64,000 nt of DNA from the NCBI GenBank assembly GCA_014237465.1, contig JABZFM010000006.1:62001-126000 (forward strand). Direction: 5' to 3'. How positions within the stretch are numbered: the stretch's first letter is position 1; each line of letters starts with the position of its first letter. A program made the translations under genes and the position numbers. Of this stretch, positions 7,115-16,961 are shown in pieces. The DNA comes from Desulfobacteraceae bacterium (lineage in GTDB: Bacteria; Desulfobacterota; Desulfobacteria; Desulfobacterales; Desulfosalsimonadaceae). Under the pieces are notes generated by a model. It did no database searches and was not told where the DNA came from. It worked only from the letters and a program-made list of their open reading frames with translations.

Positions 7115-8470
7115 CTAAAAATCATTTTCCATTGCCTGTTTGACCAGTACCCGGAACTTGGCCCGGGTCAGCCCGAGAAGACTGGCGGCGGCCGACTGAT
7201 TATTTCCGGTCTGTTCCATCGCCTGTTTCACAAAATTATACTGAAGCGTTTCAAGCGAAATCCCTTCCGGCGGCAGGGTTAAATCATCAAGCAAGCCGGC
7301 GCCGGCGGAACTTGCCCGTAAAAAAGATAAGGTATCGGCTGTTACACTCCCCTCGCCATTATCAATAATCATGACGCGTTCCATGGCATTTGCCAACTCA
7401 CGCACGTTTCCCGGCCAGTTATATGACTGGAGTGTCCGGACCGCTCCTTCGGTCAGCCGCACCGGCTTGCCGCCGGTGAGCTGCTTTAAAAAATAGTCCG
7501 CCAGGGGGACAATATCATCAATCCGTTCCCTAAGGGCGGGGGTTTGTATCGGAAACACATTGATACGATAAAAGAGATCCTGCCGGAAAGTCCCTTTTTT
7601 TACCAGCTTACTCAAATCCTGATTGGTAGCACAAAGAATACGGACATCAAGGGGGATCTCCTGGTTTCCGCCGACCCGCTGGACCTTCTTGTCCTGCAGT
7701 GCCCGCAGCAGCTTCGCCTGTGCCTCAAGAGACAAATCCCCGATTTCATCCAGAAACAGGGTGCCGCCATTGGCATATTCAAATTTTCCTTTTGTCCGGC
7801 GGTCCGCGCCGGTGAAAGCCCCTTTTTCATACCCGAAAAGCTCGGATTCCACAAGACTCGGGGAGATGGCCGCGCAGTTGACCGGGACAAAACGGGCCTT
7901 GCTGCGGGAGCTTGAAAAGTGAATAAAACTGGCGATGACCTCTTTGCCGGTGCCGGACTCACCGGTAATGAGAACAGCGGTATCCGATGCGGCAACCCGG
8001 GCGGCATTTTCCACCACCTGGGTCATTTTTTCAGAAACATAAACGATTTCCTTGCCGCCGGAAACATCTAAAAGCTGCTGTTTTAATTCAATATTCTCTG
8101 CGATAATCCGGGATATGCCAAGTGTCCGCTCCACAGTGAGCAGGATCCGCTCCTCATCAAACGGCTTGGTAATATAGTCGGCAACCCCCTGGCGCATGGC
8201 GTCCACGGCGGAATCAATGGTGGCAAACGCGGTGATGAACACTACCGGACAGGCAATGTCCAATGCCTTTATCTCGGATAACAGGGCTATTCCGTCCATT
8301 CTGGGCATGCGAATATCCGATATCACCAGATCATAGGGGTTTTTCCGTATCATCTCAAGAGCTTTGATCCCGTCCCCGGCCCGGTCGACACTGTACCCCT
8401 GTCGCACCAGCATAATCGACAGCAGGTGCTGCATTTTCTCTTCATCATCGACAACTAGGATATAAGCCAT
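7115..8470 (-). CDS. NtrC-family sigma-54-dependent response regulator
   Basis: The product is 451 residues. The receiver (1-120) has acidic pair D8-D9, phospho-acceptor D52 in SDIRMP and K102. The AAA+ domain (~142-375) has Walker A GESGTGKE (170-177), the sigma-54 contact loop GAFTGA (217-222) and Walker B GGTLFLDEIG (235-244). The Fis-type helix-turn-helix (~422-446) reads NNQSAAASLLGLTRAKFR. All active residues are present, so it should be a phosphorylation-activated activator. The gene starts three bases after the kinase stop codon. Its target is unknown; the sigma-54 promoters in front of the cysteine-rich protein and gspE in this window are candidates, which is inference. Confidence 0.95.
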   Translation of the reverse strand: MAYILVVDDEEKMQHLLSIMLVRQGYSVDRAGDGIKALEMIRKNPYDLVISDIRMPRMDGIALLSEIKALDIACPVVFITAFATIDSAVDAMRQGVADYITKPFDEERILLTVERTLGISRIIAENIELKQQLLDVSGGKEIVYVSEKMTQVVENAARVAASDTAVLITGESGTGKEVIASFIHFSSSRSKARFVPVNCAAISPSLVESELFGYEKGAFTGADRRTKGKFEYANGGTLFLDEIGDLSLEAQAKLLRALQDKKVQRVGGNQEIPLDVRILCATNQDLSKLVKKGTFRQDLFYRINVFPIQTPALRERIDDIVPLADYFLKQLTGGKPVRLTEGAVRTLQSYNWPGNVRELANAMERVMIIDNGEGSVTADTLSFLRASSAGAGLLDDLTLPPEGISLETLQYNFVKQAMEQTGNNQSAAASLLGLTRAKFRVLVKQAMENDF

Positions 8471-8473
8471 GCC

Positions 8474-9910
8474 TTATTCCTTTACTCCATCCGCATCAAA
8501 CAAATCAATCATTTTGGGTTCCCTTGGAATTTCAATTTTAAAGCGGGCGCCTGTCGGGTTCCTGTTTTCCACACTGATAGTGCCGCTGTGCGCGGAAATC
8601 ACCTGAGCCGTGTATGCCAGCCCCAGCCCGGTCCCCTTTGCCCGTGTGGTAACAAACGGATTAAATATCTTGCTCACCATATTTTCCTGGATGCCGCACC
8701 CGTCATCTGCGATATCAACCCGCCAGGTGTCTTCCATGCAGACCGCATCCACAAAAATCACCCCGAAGCCGCGGCAGGCTTCCACGGCATTTTTTAAAAT
8801 GTTATCAATCGCCCGCCGAAATAAGTCCGGGTCCAGGTAAGACAGGCATGATATTTCCGGAATATGCCCCTTAAATTCAATATCCCCGGCTGTATCCATA
8901 CGGCAGAACCGGTCAATACAGTCTCTTAACATACCGTTTGCATCCACCACCCGAAAAGACGGCTTGGCCGGCTTGGCAAAAGACAGGAAATCTTCGATCA
9001 GACTGTTAATCCGCTGAATTTCCTCCTCGATATACCCGATCAGGATTGAATTGGAGGGATCTGCCGGGTCTTTTTTGAGAAGATCAAAAGAACTTTTGAT
9101 AATGCCCAAAGGGTTCTTGATTTCATGGGCAATCATCATGGAAAATTTCCCCATTTCAGCCAGCAGATTCTGCCGGGCCATTTCCTGGTTCGCTTTTTCA
9201 ACCGCTTTTCGCCCCCTTTCCAAAGAATCCAGCATGGCGTTAAATGCCAGGGAAACCTCCCGGGTTTCGGGGATATTTCCGGGCATCATCCGCAGCTGAA
9301 GTTCCCCGGCGCCGACTTTTCTGGCCGTCTGCGCCAGCCGGGTCAGCGGAAAAACCAGTGATCTTGAGATAAAAAAGAAAATCACAAGACACAGTGCCGC
9401 CAGGCCCGCGGTAAACCAAAGATACCTGACGGTGATTGTTTTTAAAAGACGGTTAATCTGCGATGTACTGTATATGATTCGGACTTTCCCGATAATATCC
9501 AACGGCTCACCGGTCAGCGGGGAAGGGAATACCCAGAGAAACGCCTGGCTTTCCTCACTGGATGCCTTCAACCGGACAGGGGCCTCAACCGTCGCATAAG
9601 GCCTTGGAATTAATTTTGATGCTTCGGCAAGGGTTTCATCCGCGTTATTAAATATCAGAACCCGGGCCACGTCCTCTTCCGCCAGCAGGTTATTGGCCAG
9701 CTGGTTGAGCATGGACCGCTGATCAATCAATATTCCCAGTTCGGAGTTCAGCGCAAGATACCTGGCCAGAAATTCAAACCGTTCCGCAAACCGGTTCTGC
9801 GCAAAATCATGAAACATTTTCACCCCGATGGTTCCAAGGGTAAAGGCCGTCAGGCTGATAACCAAAAACCCCGTCACCAGTAATCTTGCATGTATTCCGG
9901 GACTCTTCAT
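8474..9910 (-). CDS. Membrane sensor histidine kinase
   Basis: The product is 478 residues. Two membrane helices (~9-29 and ~165-183) enclose a ~135-residue periplasmic sensor. HAMP lies at ~184-236. HisKA has H262 in MIAHEIKNPLGII. HATPase has N box DNILKNAVEA (369-378), G1 DDGCGI (402-407) and G2 GTGLGL (426-431). It is presumably the partner of the NtrC-type regulator that follows. The start ATG overlaps the stop of the upstream binding-protein gene by four bases, so the two are translationally coupled. This suggests that the binding protein and kinase act together in sensing. Confidence 0.95.
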   Translation of the reverse strand: MKSPGIHARLLVTGFLVISLTAFTLGTIGVKMFHDFAQNRFAERFEFLARYLALNSELGILIDQRSMLNQLANNLLAEEDVARVLIFNNADETLAEASKLIPRPYATVEAPVRLKASSEESQAFLWVFPSPLTGEPLDIIGKVRIIYSTSQINRLLKTITVRYLWFTAGLAALCLVIFFFISRSLVFPLTRLAQTARKVGAGELQLRMMPGNIPETREVSLAFNAMLDSLERGRKAVEKANQEMARQNLLAEMGKFSMMIAHEIKNPLGIIKSSFDLLKKDPADPSNSILIGYIEEEIQRINSLIEDFLSFAKPAKPSFRVVDANGMLRDCIDRFCRMDTAGDIEFKGHIPEISCLSYLDPDLFRRAIDNILKNAVEACRGFGVIFVDAVCMEDTWRVDIADDGCGIQENMVSKIFNPFVTTRAKGTGLGLAYTAQVISAHSGTISVENRNPTGARFKIEIPREPKMIDLFDADGVKE

Positions 9911-10875
9911 GGGCCCACCATCATCGGCAATTCTATTGGTTTTGGAATTTCAATATCCAGTTTTTCCAACACCGTTTCATTTAACCAGACTTTAAAAACC
10001 GGAGCCCTTGCCCCTGATGCCTTTTGCTGCAAAACATCTGTGATCAAACCGGCAGACTGTCTGCCGAGGTCTTCATAATCAAACACAAATGCCATGGCCG
10101 CCCCGGAATCATAAAAAAACTGATTATACCCGACAACCGGTACTTTCTTTAATACCGCCTGCTTGATAATATACTGCGCGATACTTTCGGATATGACCGT
10201 GCGATCGGGAATCAACCAGACACAGTCAATGGAATCCCAGCATTCTTCAAGCAAAAAAGGGATGTCTTTTTTGGAACTTACCGATAACGGCACGAGATCA
10301 ACATCAATCTCAAAAGTCGCTTCCAGCGCCTTTGCATAAAAATCACTGTTATAAGCCGGATCATAAAAAATACCGATTCGCGTAACTGAGGAAAGCCCCC
10401 GGTGGATCACATGGAGCTGTTCGGCCGGAGGGATATTTAAAGAAATGCCGGGCACGGATTCAATTTGGCCGATCACTTTTTCAGGATTCAAAATAATAGA
10501 GTAAATCCTTGAAAATGCAGCATCCTGAAATGTTTCCCATACAAAAGCTGCTGCTTCGGGACCGATCGCTGCCACCAGATCCACATCACTATCTCCGATA
10601 ACCCGGTCTGCCAGATCGGCTCGGGCCTTTTCAGTATATCGATCCAGCATGATGACTTCCACGTCCGCGTCAATTGATTTATCAAGCTGATCACGGAGGC
10701 CGTCCACCGCTTCAACATAGGGCCTGATATTTTTTGATACAAACAGTACTATCTGATAAGATTCAGTAACAAATTCAGCCCCATAGAAAGAAGCAGGCAG
10801 TAAAGCCCCCCTGACTACGACGCACAGAAACAATGTCAGGAAAATAAAAATATTTGGTTTACGGATATATTTCAT
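9907..10875 (-). CDS. Periplasmic substrate-binding protein (ABC_sub_bind-like), probable sensor component
   Basis: The product is 322 residues with an N-terminal signal/anchor (FIFLTLFLCVVVRGALLPASF). Repeating alpha/beta segments resemble the ABC_sub_bind (TrpX/DUF534) periplasmic fold: LVAAIGPEAAAFVW, RIGIFYDPAYNSDF, CVWLIPDRTVISESIAQYI, VPVVGYNQFFYDSGAAMAFVFDYEDLGRQSAGL. No ABC permease or ATPase is present. The gene overlaps the histidine kinase by four bases and is followed by a sigma-54 regulator and a TonB receptor. I infer a ligand-sensing accessory protein, not a transporter part. The gap to gspD upstream is only 57 bases, so readthrough from the T2SS operon is possible. Confidence 0.8.
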   Translation of the reverse strand: MKYIRKPNIFIFLTLFLCVVVRGALLPASFYGAEFVTESYQIVLFVSKNIRPYVEAVDGLRDQLDKSIDADVEVIMLDRYTEKARADLADRVIGDSDVDLVAAIGPEAAAFVWETFQDAAFSRIYSIILNPEKVIGQIESVPGISLNIPPAEQLHVIHRGLSSVTRIGIFYDPAYNSDFYAKALEATFEIDVDLVPLSVSSKKDIPFLLEECWDSIDCVWLIPDRTVISESIAQYIIKQAVLKKVPVVGYNQFFYDSGAAMAFVFDYEDLGRQSAGLITDVLQQKASGARAPVFKVWLNETVLEKLDIEIPKPIELPMMVGP

Positions 10876-10932
10876 CGGGTATGATGAATTTGTTTATTAA
10901 GGATATATGGCATTATCTTTTCAAAAATCAAA

Positions 10933-13158
10933 TTATTCGGCTTTATCAAACAGGTAGCTTAGTCTATTGGTAAGCTCTTGAGTGATCACATCCACATCAT
11001 CCGGTGTTGCAATCACATAGGGTGAAATCAAAATGAGCAATTCATTTTTGGAAACCGAATCCGTTGTCTGTCCAAACAGAAAATTAATTACCGGCAGATT
11101 GATAAACCATGGGGTTCCGGATACACCGTTTGACTTTGTCTCCCGGATCAGGCCGCCGATAACGATGGTCTGACCGCTCTGGACGGACAGGGTTGTTGAT
11201 GTGCTCCGCTTATAAAACGACGGGTACAGCTTACCGCCGACCAACACACTTGAGGCCTGCTCACTGATCTCCTGATTCACATCCATGGTTACCAGCCCTT
11301 GATCATTGATATTCGGCGTCACCGAAAGCAAAATTCCGGTGTCCCGGTATTCGATATTTGTCTCCAAAAGAGGATCCGTACTCGTTGAATACTGATATTG
11401 CGAACTCGCAACGGGTATTTCCTGTGAAACATCTATTTTTGCCGGCATGCTGTTTGACGCAAGAATTGACGGCGAAGACAGGATATTTACTTTATTTTCC
11501 GTTGCCAGTGCGGACAGAGCGGCTGACCACCGGTCAGGATTGCCTATGGTAAAATTTAAACCCGACTCCCCCATGGTCGCATCCACCAGGCTGGTGCTTA
11601 AACTTCCACCTCCTTTTTTATACGACCACTCAACCCCCATAGCGGTTGATTCATCTAAAGTAATCTCAGCAATTGTAACTTCGATCAATACCTGACGGGG
11701 CAGAATGTCGAGTTGGGTTAACAGGTTTTTGATGATCCGGTAATCTGAAGGGGCCGCTTCGATAATCAACGAATTTCTGGATTCATCCGCGGTAATATTG
11801 ATCTTACCCCGTAATGTGCCGGATCCGGCGGCAACATCAGAACCCAGCGGAGGCACGACAGCCGGTATTCTTTCCTTTTGTGTTGTCTGGTTATCAGTCT
11901 TTTCCTGCTTAGTTAACTTCCCAAACGGATTCTGAAAGACTGAAATTGCCTCGCTGCGCTTTTTGTCTTCCTTTACGCCCTTTTTTCCGGTAAATACTTT
12001 GTTTAATATATCGGCAATATCCCCGGCTCGTCCGTTCTTGACCGCATAAACATATATACCGGGTTCCGTGCTCTGACTCGGCACATCATATTGTCTGATA
12101 AAGTCTTCCACCTCATCAAATACCTTTGGGTTCGAACTGACAACCAGCAATGTGTTCAAGCGGGTAATCGGAATAAAATTGACATCCGCTTTAACCGCAT
12201 CACCATAGGACAGAAACAGCTTGTCCATGATATCGATAATTGATTCCACATCGCCATATTCCAAAGAGTAAAAACGGTGGTTTACCCTTTCAAACACATC
12301 GGCGTCAAAAACCTTCACCAGTCGGAGGACTTTCGAGATATTATCTGATTTATCCACCACCACGAGAATATTCTGTTTTTCCTGGGAAACGATGGTGCCT
12401 TCCTGGGAAATAAACGGTGTTAAAATTTTACTCATCTCCTGGGCGGAAACGGATTCCAAGGGGATGATCTGTATAACCACCCGCTCCCCGGCCGGTATGC
12501 GGGCATCCTTGCCCATCCGGGACATAATCGGCAGCCGGGATGCATCTTTCAACGGAACGATTTTATAAATATTATTCTCCTGGACAGCCGTTACCCCGTT
12601 GATTTCAAGCACCTGATAAAAAACCGGAAAAAGATCTTTCCGGCTCAATTCACCGGCTGTATGAATCGTTACTTTCCCGCTGACGCCTTTATCCAGCATA
12701 TAATTAATCTGAAGAAGCTCGGCAAGGGTGCGGATCACTTCAGAAAGCTCTGCATTATCGAAGTTTAAGACAAGCGTACCGCTTGGCTCAGACTTTTTCG
12801 GCAAAACAGTCTTATTTGAATTTTCGCCTGCACCACCCCTGGGATTGGCCATAACATCCGGTTTTTCTAACGCGGTTGCCGGGTCATCTGCTCCGGAAGC
12901 TGCATTTTGCTGATTACTTTCGGCAACTTCTGATCCCGATTTGTTTTCAGTCGGATCATTATCCGCCTGGGATCCATTTTTACCGCCGGTTGCATTTTTA
13001 CCACCGGTTGCATCCTGCAATTGCCGGGACGCTTCGGCTGCACTGTCGTCAGGAGACGCTGCGTAAACCGATTGAAAATGTCCGGTGGTTCCATTGCCCA
13101 TCAGAATAATCACGCAAATTAAGCCGCTAAGAAACAGTTTGGAATATTGTGTTTTCAC
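10933..13158 (-). CDS. gspD: T2SS secretin GspD
   Basis: The product is 741 residues from a GTG start. After a signal peptide there is an unusually long low-complexity Gly/Asn/Asp/Lys-rich linker (~35-125, GGKNATGGKNGS-type repeats). N0 follows (LVLNFDNAELSEVIRTLAELL), then N1-N3 modules, and the secretin core from ~500 (RQVLIEVTIAEITLDES, VNILSSPSILASNSMPAKIDV, TLSVQSGQTIVIGGLI). It forms the outer-membrane channel of the type II machinery. It begins two bases after gspC and is the last T2SS gene. An N0 domain and the gspC neighbour mark it as T2SS and not type IV pilus PilQ. Confidence 0.93.
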   Translation of the reverse strand: MKTQYSKLFLSGLICVIILMGNGTTGHFQSVYAASPDDSAAEASRQLQDATGGKNATGGKNGSQADNDPTENKSGSEVAESNQQNAASGADDPATALEKPDVMANPRGGAGENSNKTVLPKKSEPSGTLVLNFDNAELSEVIRTLAELLQINYMLDKGVSGKVTIHTAGELSRKDLFPVFYQVLEINGVTAVQENNIYKIVPLKDASRLPIMSRMGKDARIPAGERVVIQIIPLESVSAQEMSKILTPFISQEGTIVSQEKQNILVVVDKSDNISKVLRLVKVFDADVFERVNHRFYSLEYGDVESIIDIMDKLFLSYGDAVKADVNFIPITRLNTLLVVSSNPKVFDEVEDFIRQYDVPSQSTEPGIYVYAVKNGRAGDIADILNKVFTGKKGVKEDKKRSEAISVFQNPFGKLTKQEKTDNQTTQKERIPAVVPPLGSDVAAGSGTLRGKINITADESRNSLIIEAAPSDYRIIKNLLTQLDILPRQVLIEVTIAEITLDESTAMGVEWSYKKGGGSLSTSLVDATMGESGLNFTIGNPDRWSAALSALATENKVNILSSPSILASNSMPAKIDVSQEIPVASSQYQYSTSTDPLLETNIEYRDTGILLSVTPNINDQGLVTMDVNQEISEQASSVLVGGKLYPSFYKRSTSTTLSVQSGQTIVIGGLIRETKSNGVSGTPWFINLPVINFLFGQTTDSVSKNELLILISPYVIATPDDVDVITQELTNRLSYLFDKAE

Positions 13159-13160
13159 GA

Positions 13161-13859
13161 TTATTTTCTCTTTCTTTTTATTTTGCCAAGCGGTGTATCA
13201 ATGATTTCATATTTACCATCTGCCGATATCGTTACTTTTTCAGTTCGTTTCGGTATTCTCTTTTTCACAGCCACAGGTTTGGCCCCAGTACTGATAACTT
13301 TCGGCTGAGCATCTTCCTTGCTTTGTCCACCGGATTTCCCGCTGATTTTTGAGGCTTTGTCCGGGTCGTAAAGCAGCACCCTGTAGCTGTTTGATCCGTC
13401 AACGAGTAAAATTTCATCCTCCTGGATCTGCCGAACCGTCAAATTTCCGATTTGTTCACCCTCGCTGACCCACCGGTTTTTTGAATCAGTTTTCCGATCA
13501 CCCGGATTATTGATCAACGCCTTTTTATAATCATCGATCATGATAACCCCGTAAAGCACAACCTTTTCGCCTGAAATTCGGACATCCTGGATTTCTGGTT
13601 CAGCCACCCCACTTTCAGGAGGAGCTTCCGCCCGATCCGGAGAGAAAAGGTTTTTATCAACCACACTTTGATAGGCCGACGCGCTGAGTACTTTGCTTTC
13701 CGGAGACTTTTTTATCTGAATTGCCTTTTTATCATTTACTGCAGACCTTTTTTCAGGAAAAACCTGTGTACTGGTATGCCAGACATCCCATATATTCATC
13801 AGGCATATGACAAGGGCGATTGCCAGAACACTATTAATAATCCAAACCCTTGATACCAT
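13161..13859 (-). CDS. gspC: T2SS inner-membrane connector GspC-like protein
   Basis: The product is about 232 residues. One membrane helix (~7-25), then a variable linker, then the HR domain: SVVDKNLFSPDR, VVLYGVIMIDDYKKALI, GEQIGNLTVRQIQEDEILLVDGSNSYRVLLY. HR domains bind the secretin N0 domain. The C-terminus is a Lys/Arg-rich tail (KKRIPKR, KRKRK) and I see no PDZ domain. I chose the ATG at 13859 because AAGG lies nine bases upstream; a GTG at 13868 sits too close to that site. The gene lies between gspM and gspD. Confidence 0.82.
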   Translation of the reverse strand: MVSRVWIINSVLAIALVICLMNIWDVWHTSTQVFPEKRSAVNDKKAIQIKKSPESKVLSASAYQSVVDKNLFSPDRAEAPPESGVAEPEIQDVRISGEKVVLYGVIMIDDYKKALINNPGDRKTDSKNRWVSEGEQIGNLTVRQIQEDEILLVDGSNSYRVLLYDPDKASKISGKSGGQSKEDAQPKVISTGAKPVAVKKRIPKRTEKVTISADGKYEIIDTPLGKIKRKRK

Positions 13860-13889
13860 TTTTTTCACCCTTCTTTGCGCCGTACACCG

Positions 13890-14468
13890 TTAACTCTCTG
13901 CCCGATGGGCCTTCATGACCCCCTCAACCGTAATCCTCGATCGGATCAGCTGACGATCCTTAGATTTTGTTATTTTTGCAGCCAACTCAGTGATCACCAG
14001 TAATTTTGATGATGCTTCAATCTGATAGATGATTTCTTTTAATTGAACGACATCCGAATTCATTGAAAACTGGACCGGCAGCCTGACATAACCCGTGTTT
14101 TCGCCTTCCTTGGGTTTCATTACCCGCATGGTCATAAACTTGACATCGCTTGCGTCACTTATTTCATTTAATATCTTCTGTATTGCAACCGCTGCCAGTG
14201 TTGGTGTCTCACCGGTTAAGAGCCGGCTTTCCATTTGCTTGAACCGGCGTTTAAAATATCCGTTTTCATTTACTGCCTGCTTTCGCTGTTCAACAATCCG
14301 CAAAAATTTTTCAACATGGTTTTTTTTCATGGCAATTTCATCAGAAGCCGAAACAGCTGAAATAATAACCGGGTAAAAACGGTATATTGCGCCTAAAAGC
14401 AGTAAAATAGCACCGCCGATCAGTATAATTTTTCTTTCTTGCGTCAGTTCAATTGATTTAAACATCAT
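13890..14468 (-). CDS. gspM: T2SS assembly protein GspM (T2SSM_b/PilO-like)
   Basis: The product is 192 residues. A single membrane helix (ILIGGAILLLLGAIYRFYPV, ~14-33) is followed by a coiled coil (~45-85) and a small ferredoxin-like domain (~95-190), which is the PilO/GspM layout. GspM pairs with GspL at the inner-membrane platform. It starts six bases after gspL. Two adjacent ATGs exist (14468 and 14465); a GGGTGT just upstream serves either. Confidence 0.8.
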   Translation of the reverse strand: MMFKSIELTQERKIILIGGAILLLLGAIYRFYPVIISAVSASDEIAMKKNHVEKFLRIVEQRKQAVNENGYFKRRFKQMESRLLTGETPTLAAVAIQKILNEISDASDVKFMTMRVMKPKEGENTGYVRLPVQFSMNSDVVQLKEIIYQIEASSKLLVITELAAKITKSKDRQLIRSRITVEGVMKAHRAES

Positions 14469-14473
14469 ACACC

Positions 14474-15853
14474 CTATTTTCTGGCAAATACTTTACACCC
14501 GATGCGAAAAATTTCTTTACCGTTTCTCCCTTTCCGGATGGCGGAAATGAACTCAACATCCTCGAACAAAGGCGATTCCTCCAGTAATAATATCAAGCCG
14601 GATGCGGATTCCGCCATCCCGTACAAACTTATTTCGTTGCCGACAAGCTTCAGCTCCGTGAGCCATGCATCTGGAGGAATAATATTGCTGAGTTCCTCAG
14701 CAACTTCTATGACATAGGCACCCCCCGGCCGAAGAGATCGAATATACTCGATATTTTTTTTTACCTGTTCTGTTTCCGCCTGTATCTGTTCAACCGCTGA
14801 GGCTTCCGTTCGCAATCGGGCCAACTCCGTATCAAAATTTTTTAGCATCTGCCGCTGAATCACCAGATGGCTTCCGGCCCACACCACCCCTGCCAGCACC
14901 AAAAGACCGGCCAGGGCGAACATAACATAAATACCGGTCTTATTCGGCTTTTTCCTTAACTGCGCCGGCATCAGATTCATTTCAACCGGAACATTGCAAA
15001 TTCCGTTAAGCGCAATCCCAAATGCCGGGATAAATTGTTCACTGTGTGTGGCCGCGTGAGTAATTCCACTGGTAATATCCTGAAATTCTGTTGAAATCCG
15101 GCGAAACCGGTCATCCGATTCCGGAATACCATACAAAACCACACGCACATTTTCCACCTCCGGGCAGAAAATATCCCGCAGCCGGATCAGCTCCTCACTG
15201 TCAAAGGCAGATTTATCGTCAGGTGTTTCGGCAACGGTAATCGATTTTGTATACACCATGGACCGCTGTTTAAGGACCACCGCATCATACCCGAAAGCCC
15301 TTGAATAAAGGAGGATAACAGGCTCCTGTTGCGTTTCCTGATGATACAAAAAGTAATTCGCCAATGCAGCCGGAACGATCTCAATGCCGGAGACCCCTTT
15401 GTCGATATGTTCTGCAACCTCTAAATAATACTCAAAAACATCCTTTTTTACAGCCACCAGCAGCAGTTTCAGTTTTTCTTCATCTTTGCTCTCCGAGATA
15501 ATATGATAATCAAAATAAATGTCATTAGCGGACATGGGAATGTATTTTTCAATTTCATACGCAAGTGTCGTCCGGAGGTTTTCCCTGACCGCCAGCGGGA
15601 ACTCAATCTCCCGTATCATCGAATGATCGCCTGAAATCCCGATGAAAATATCCGCCGCGGTTATCTTTTCCTCCCGGATAAAACCGTTAATAAAACTGAC
15701 AATATCCGATTGCCTGTCACGCCTGAACTTTCCGGCATCCAGCTGACAGCTCGACTCAGCCGCCAGATTCACCCCCTTAAAAGAGCCTTTTAAGTATACG
15801 ATATTGATCTGAAGATCATTTATTTCGATGCCGATACTTGAATTAAAAAGCAA
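14474..15853 (-). CDS. gspL: T2SS platform protein GspL (PilM-PilN-like)
   Basis: The product is 459 residues from TTG 15853, with a GGGGA ribosome site. The N-terminal ~290 residues are an actin-like cytoplasmic domain of PilM type: SSIGIEINDLQINIVYL, FIGISGDHSMIREIEFP, GVSGIEIVPAALANYF. A membrane helix follows (TGIYVMFALAGLLVLAGVVW, ~305-325), then a PilN-like periplasmic part (WLTELKLVGNEISLYGMAES). GspL anchors the GspE ATPase to the membrane. Order K-L-M confirms identity. Confidence 0.87.
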   Translation of the reverse strand: MLFNSSIGIEINDLQINIVYLKGSFKGVNLAAESSCQLDAGKFRRDRQSDIVSFINGFIREEKITAADIFIGISGDHSMIREIEFPLAVRENLRTTLAYEIEKYIPMSANDIYFDYHIISESKDEEKLKLLLVAVKKDVFEYYLEVAEHIDKGVSGIEIVPAALANYFLYHQETQQEPVILLYSRAFGYDAVVLKQRSMVYTKSITVAETPDDKSAFDSEELIRLRDIFCPEVENVRVVLYGIPESDDRFRRISTEFQDITSGITHAATHSEQFIPAFGIALNGICNVPVEMNLMPAQLRKKPNKTGIYVMFALAGLLVLAGVVWAGSHLVIQRQMLKNFDTELARLRTEASAVEQIQAETEQVKKNIEYIRSLRPGGAYVIEVAEELSNIIPPDAWLTELKLVGNEISLYGMAESASGLILLLEESPLFEDVEFISAIRKGRNGKEIFRIGCKVFARK

Positions 15854-15867
15854 ACTTTCTTTCCCCT

Positions 15868-16905
15868 TTACAAAATGCCCTTAAAACGCTTTTGATGAGA
15901 AATCTCATCAATCCACTCAATTATCTGATATTTTGCCCTGATCCGGTTACTAATAAGAATAACCGCCGTCACCCCTTCTGAAATCCGGCTGCCTCGAATC
16001 TTTCCGGTTGAACTTATTGTATAATATGACGTCGTCTGGATGGTTAAATATTTTGCAATACCGCGATAAACATCCGGCCCGATAATGCGCTGAACCTCTC
16101 TTAATGAATTAAAATCCTTTTCAGCCCGATACGCCAGAATTTCTTCAATCAATTCTTCCGTTATCCCCGGCAAAGCCGCCCACATTTCCGCCGGGATTGC
16201 ATTAACATTCAATTGGTTATAATCGAATCCCTTGTTTTTAGACCGTTTTGTCCGGCGCTGATTTTTATTTTTTGGAAACACCGTCACAAAGTTCTCAAAT
16301 CCCTGGTAATAAATTTCAGGGGTTACCCCCCGGACAAAGAGAAGCTCCTCAATGGAATCAAAGTCATCATCCTTGCTTTCATACGGCTCGGGCAGTGACT
16401 GATAGTAATCATCTTCAGCGCCGTTAAGCCGGTGATTGCGATCCGCATCCCGCCAGTCCAAAATTGAATCAGTGATAATATCCTTTTCCGACTCATCAAT
16501 GTCAAACCCCCTCAGCATGGTCTGCAGCAGGCCCTTATTCGCCAGATTAATATTGATCCTGCCGCTTTCATTTTCAATCCGGACTTCGTATTCCCCGTTT
16601 CCGAAAGGCATCGGCGCAATATCCGTATTGATTCGCCAGTCCGGAGCGGGCTCTTCTTCAGGTTCTTCGTCAACCGTCACGGTTTTGGGCGGCATGATCT
16701 CTTGTCTGACAATCTGTTCAATCGCCTTGTTCAAACCGGCAACGGCAATATAGTAAGCCTGTGTCGATTCCTTAAAATTGCTGGTGATATTCACACGGGT
16801 TCTCATGGTAAAACAAAATTCACCGACGATAACCGTCAGGAGCATCAGCACCCACAACACCATTAACAGGGCCACCCCTTTTTTACTGGTCAAACATGTT
16901 TTCAT
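15868..16905 (-). CDS. gspK: T2SS minor pseudopilin GspK
   Basis: The product is 345 residues. A short leader ends at KKG, then VALLMVLWVLMLLTVIVGEF. As usual for GspK, the Glu at +5 of other pseudopilins is missing. The long globular part has NINLANKGLLQTML, SILDWRDADRNHRLNGAEDDYY and a helix-hairpin-helix-like LNVNAIPAEMWAALPGITEELIEEILAYRAEKDF. GspK caps the pseudopilus with GspI and GspJ. A 139-bp palindromic repeat separates it from gspJ. Confidence 0.93.
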   Translation of the reverse strand: MKTCLTSKKGVALLMVLWVLMLLTVIVGEFCFTMRTRVNITSNFKESTQAYYIAVAGLNKAIEQIVRQEIMPPKTVTVDEEPEEEPAPDWRINTDIAPMPFGNGEYEVRIENESGRININLANKGLLQTMLRGFDIDESEKDIITDSILDWRDADRNHRLNGAEDDYYQSLPEPYESKDDDFDSIEELLFVRGVTPEIYYQGFENFVTVFPKNKNQRRTKRSKNKGFDYNQLNVNAIPAEMWAALPGITEELIEEILAYRAEKDFNSLREVQRIIGPDVYRGIAKYLTIQTTSYYTISSTGKIRGSRISEGVTAVILISNRIRAKYQIIEWIDEISHQKRFKGIL

Positions 16906-16961
16906 ACGTTCATATCTAAATCACAAATCAACAGCCCTCGCATGGCCCCTTGCTGCTTTAG

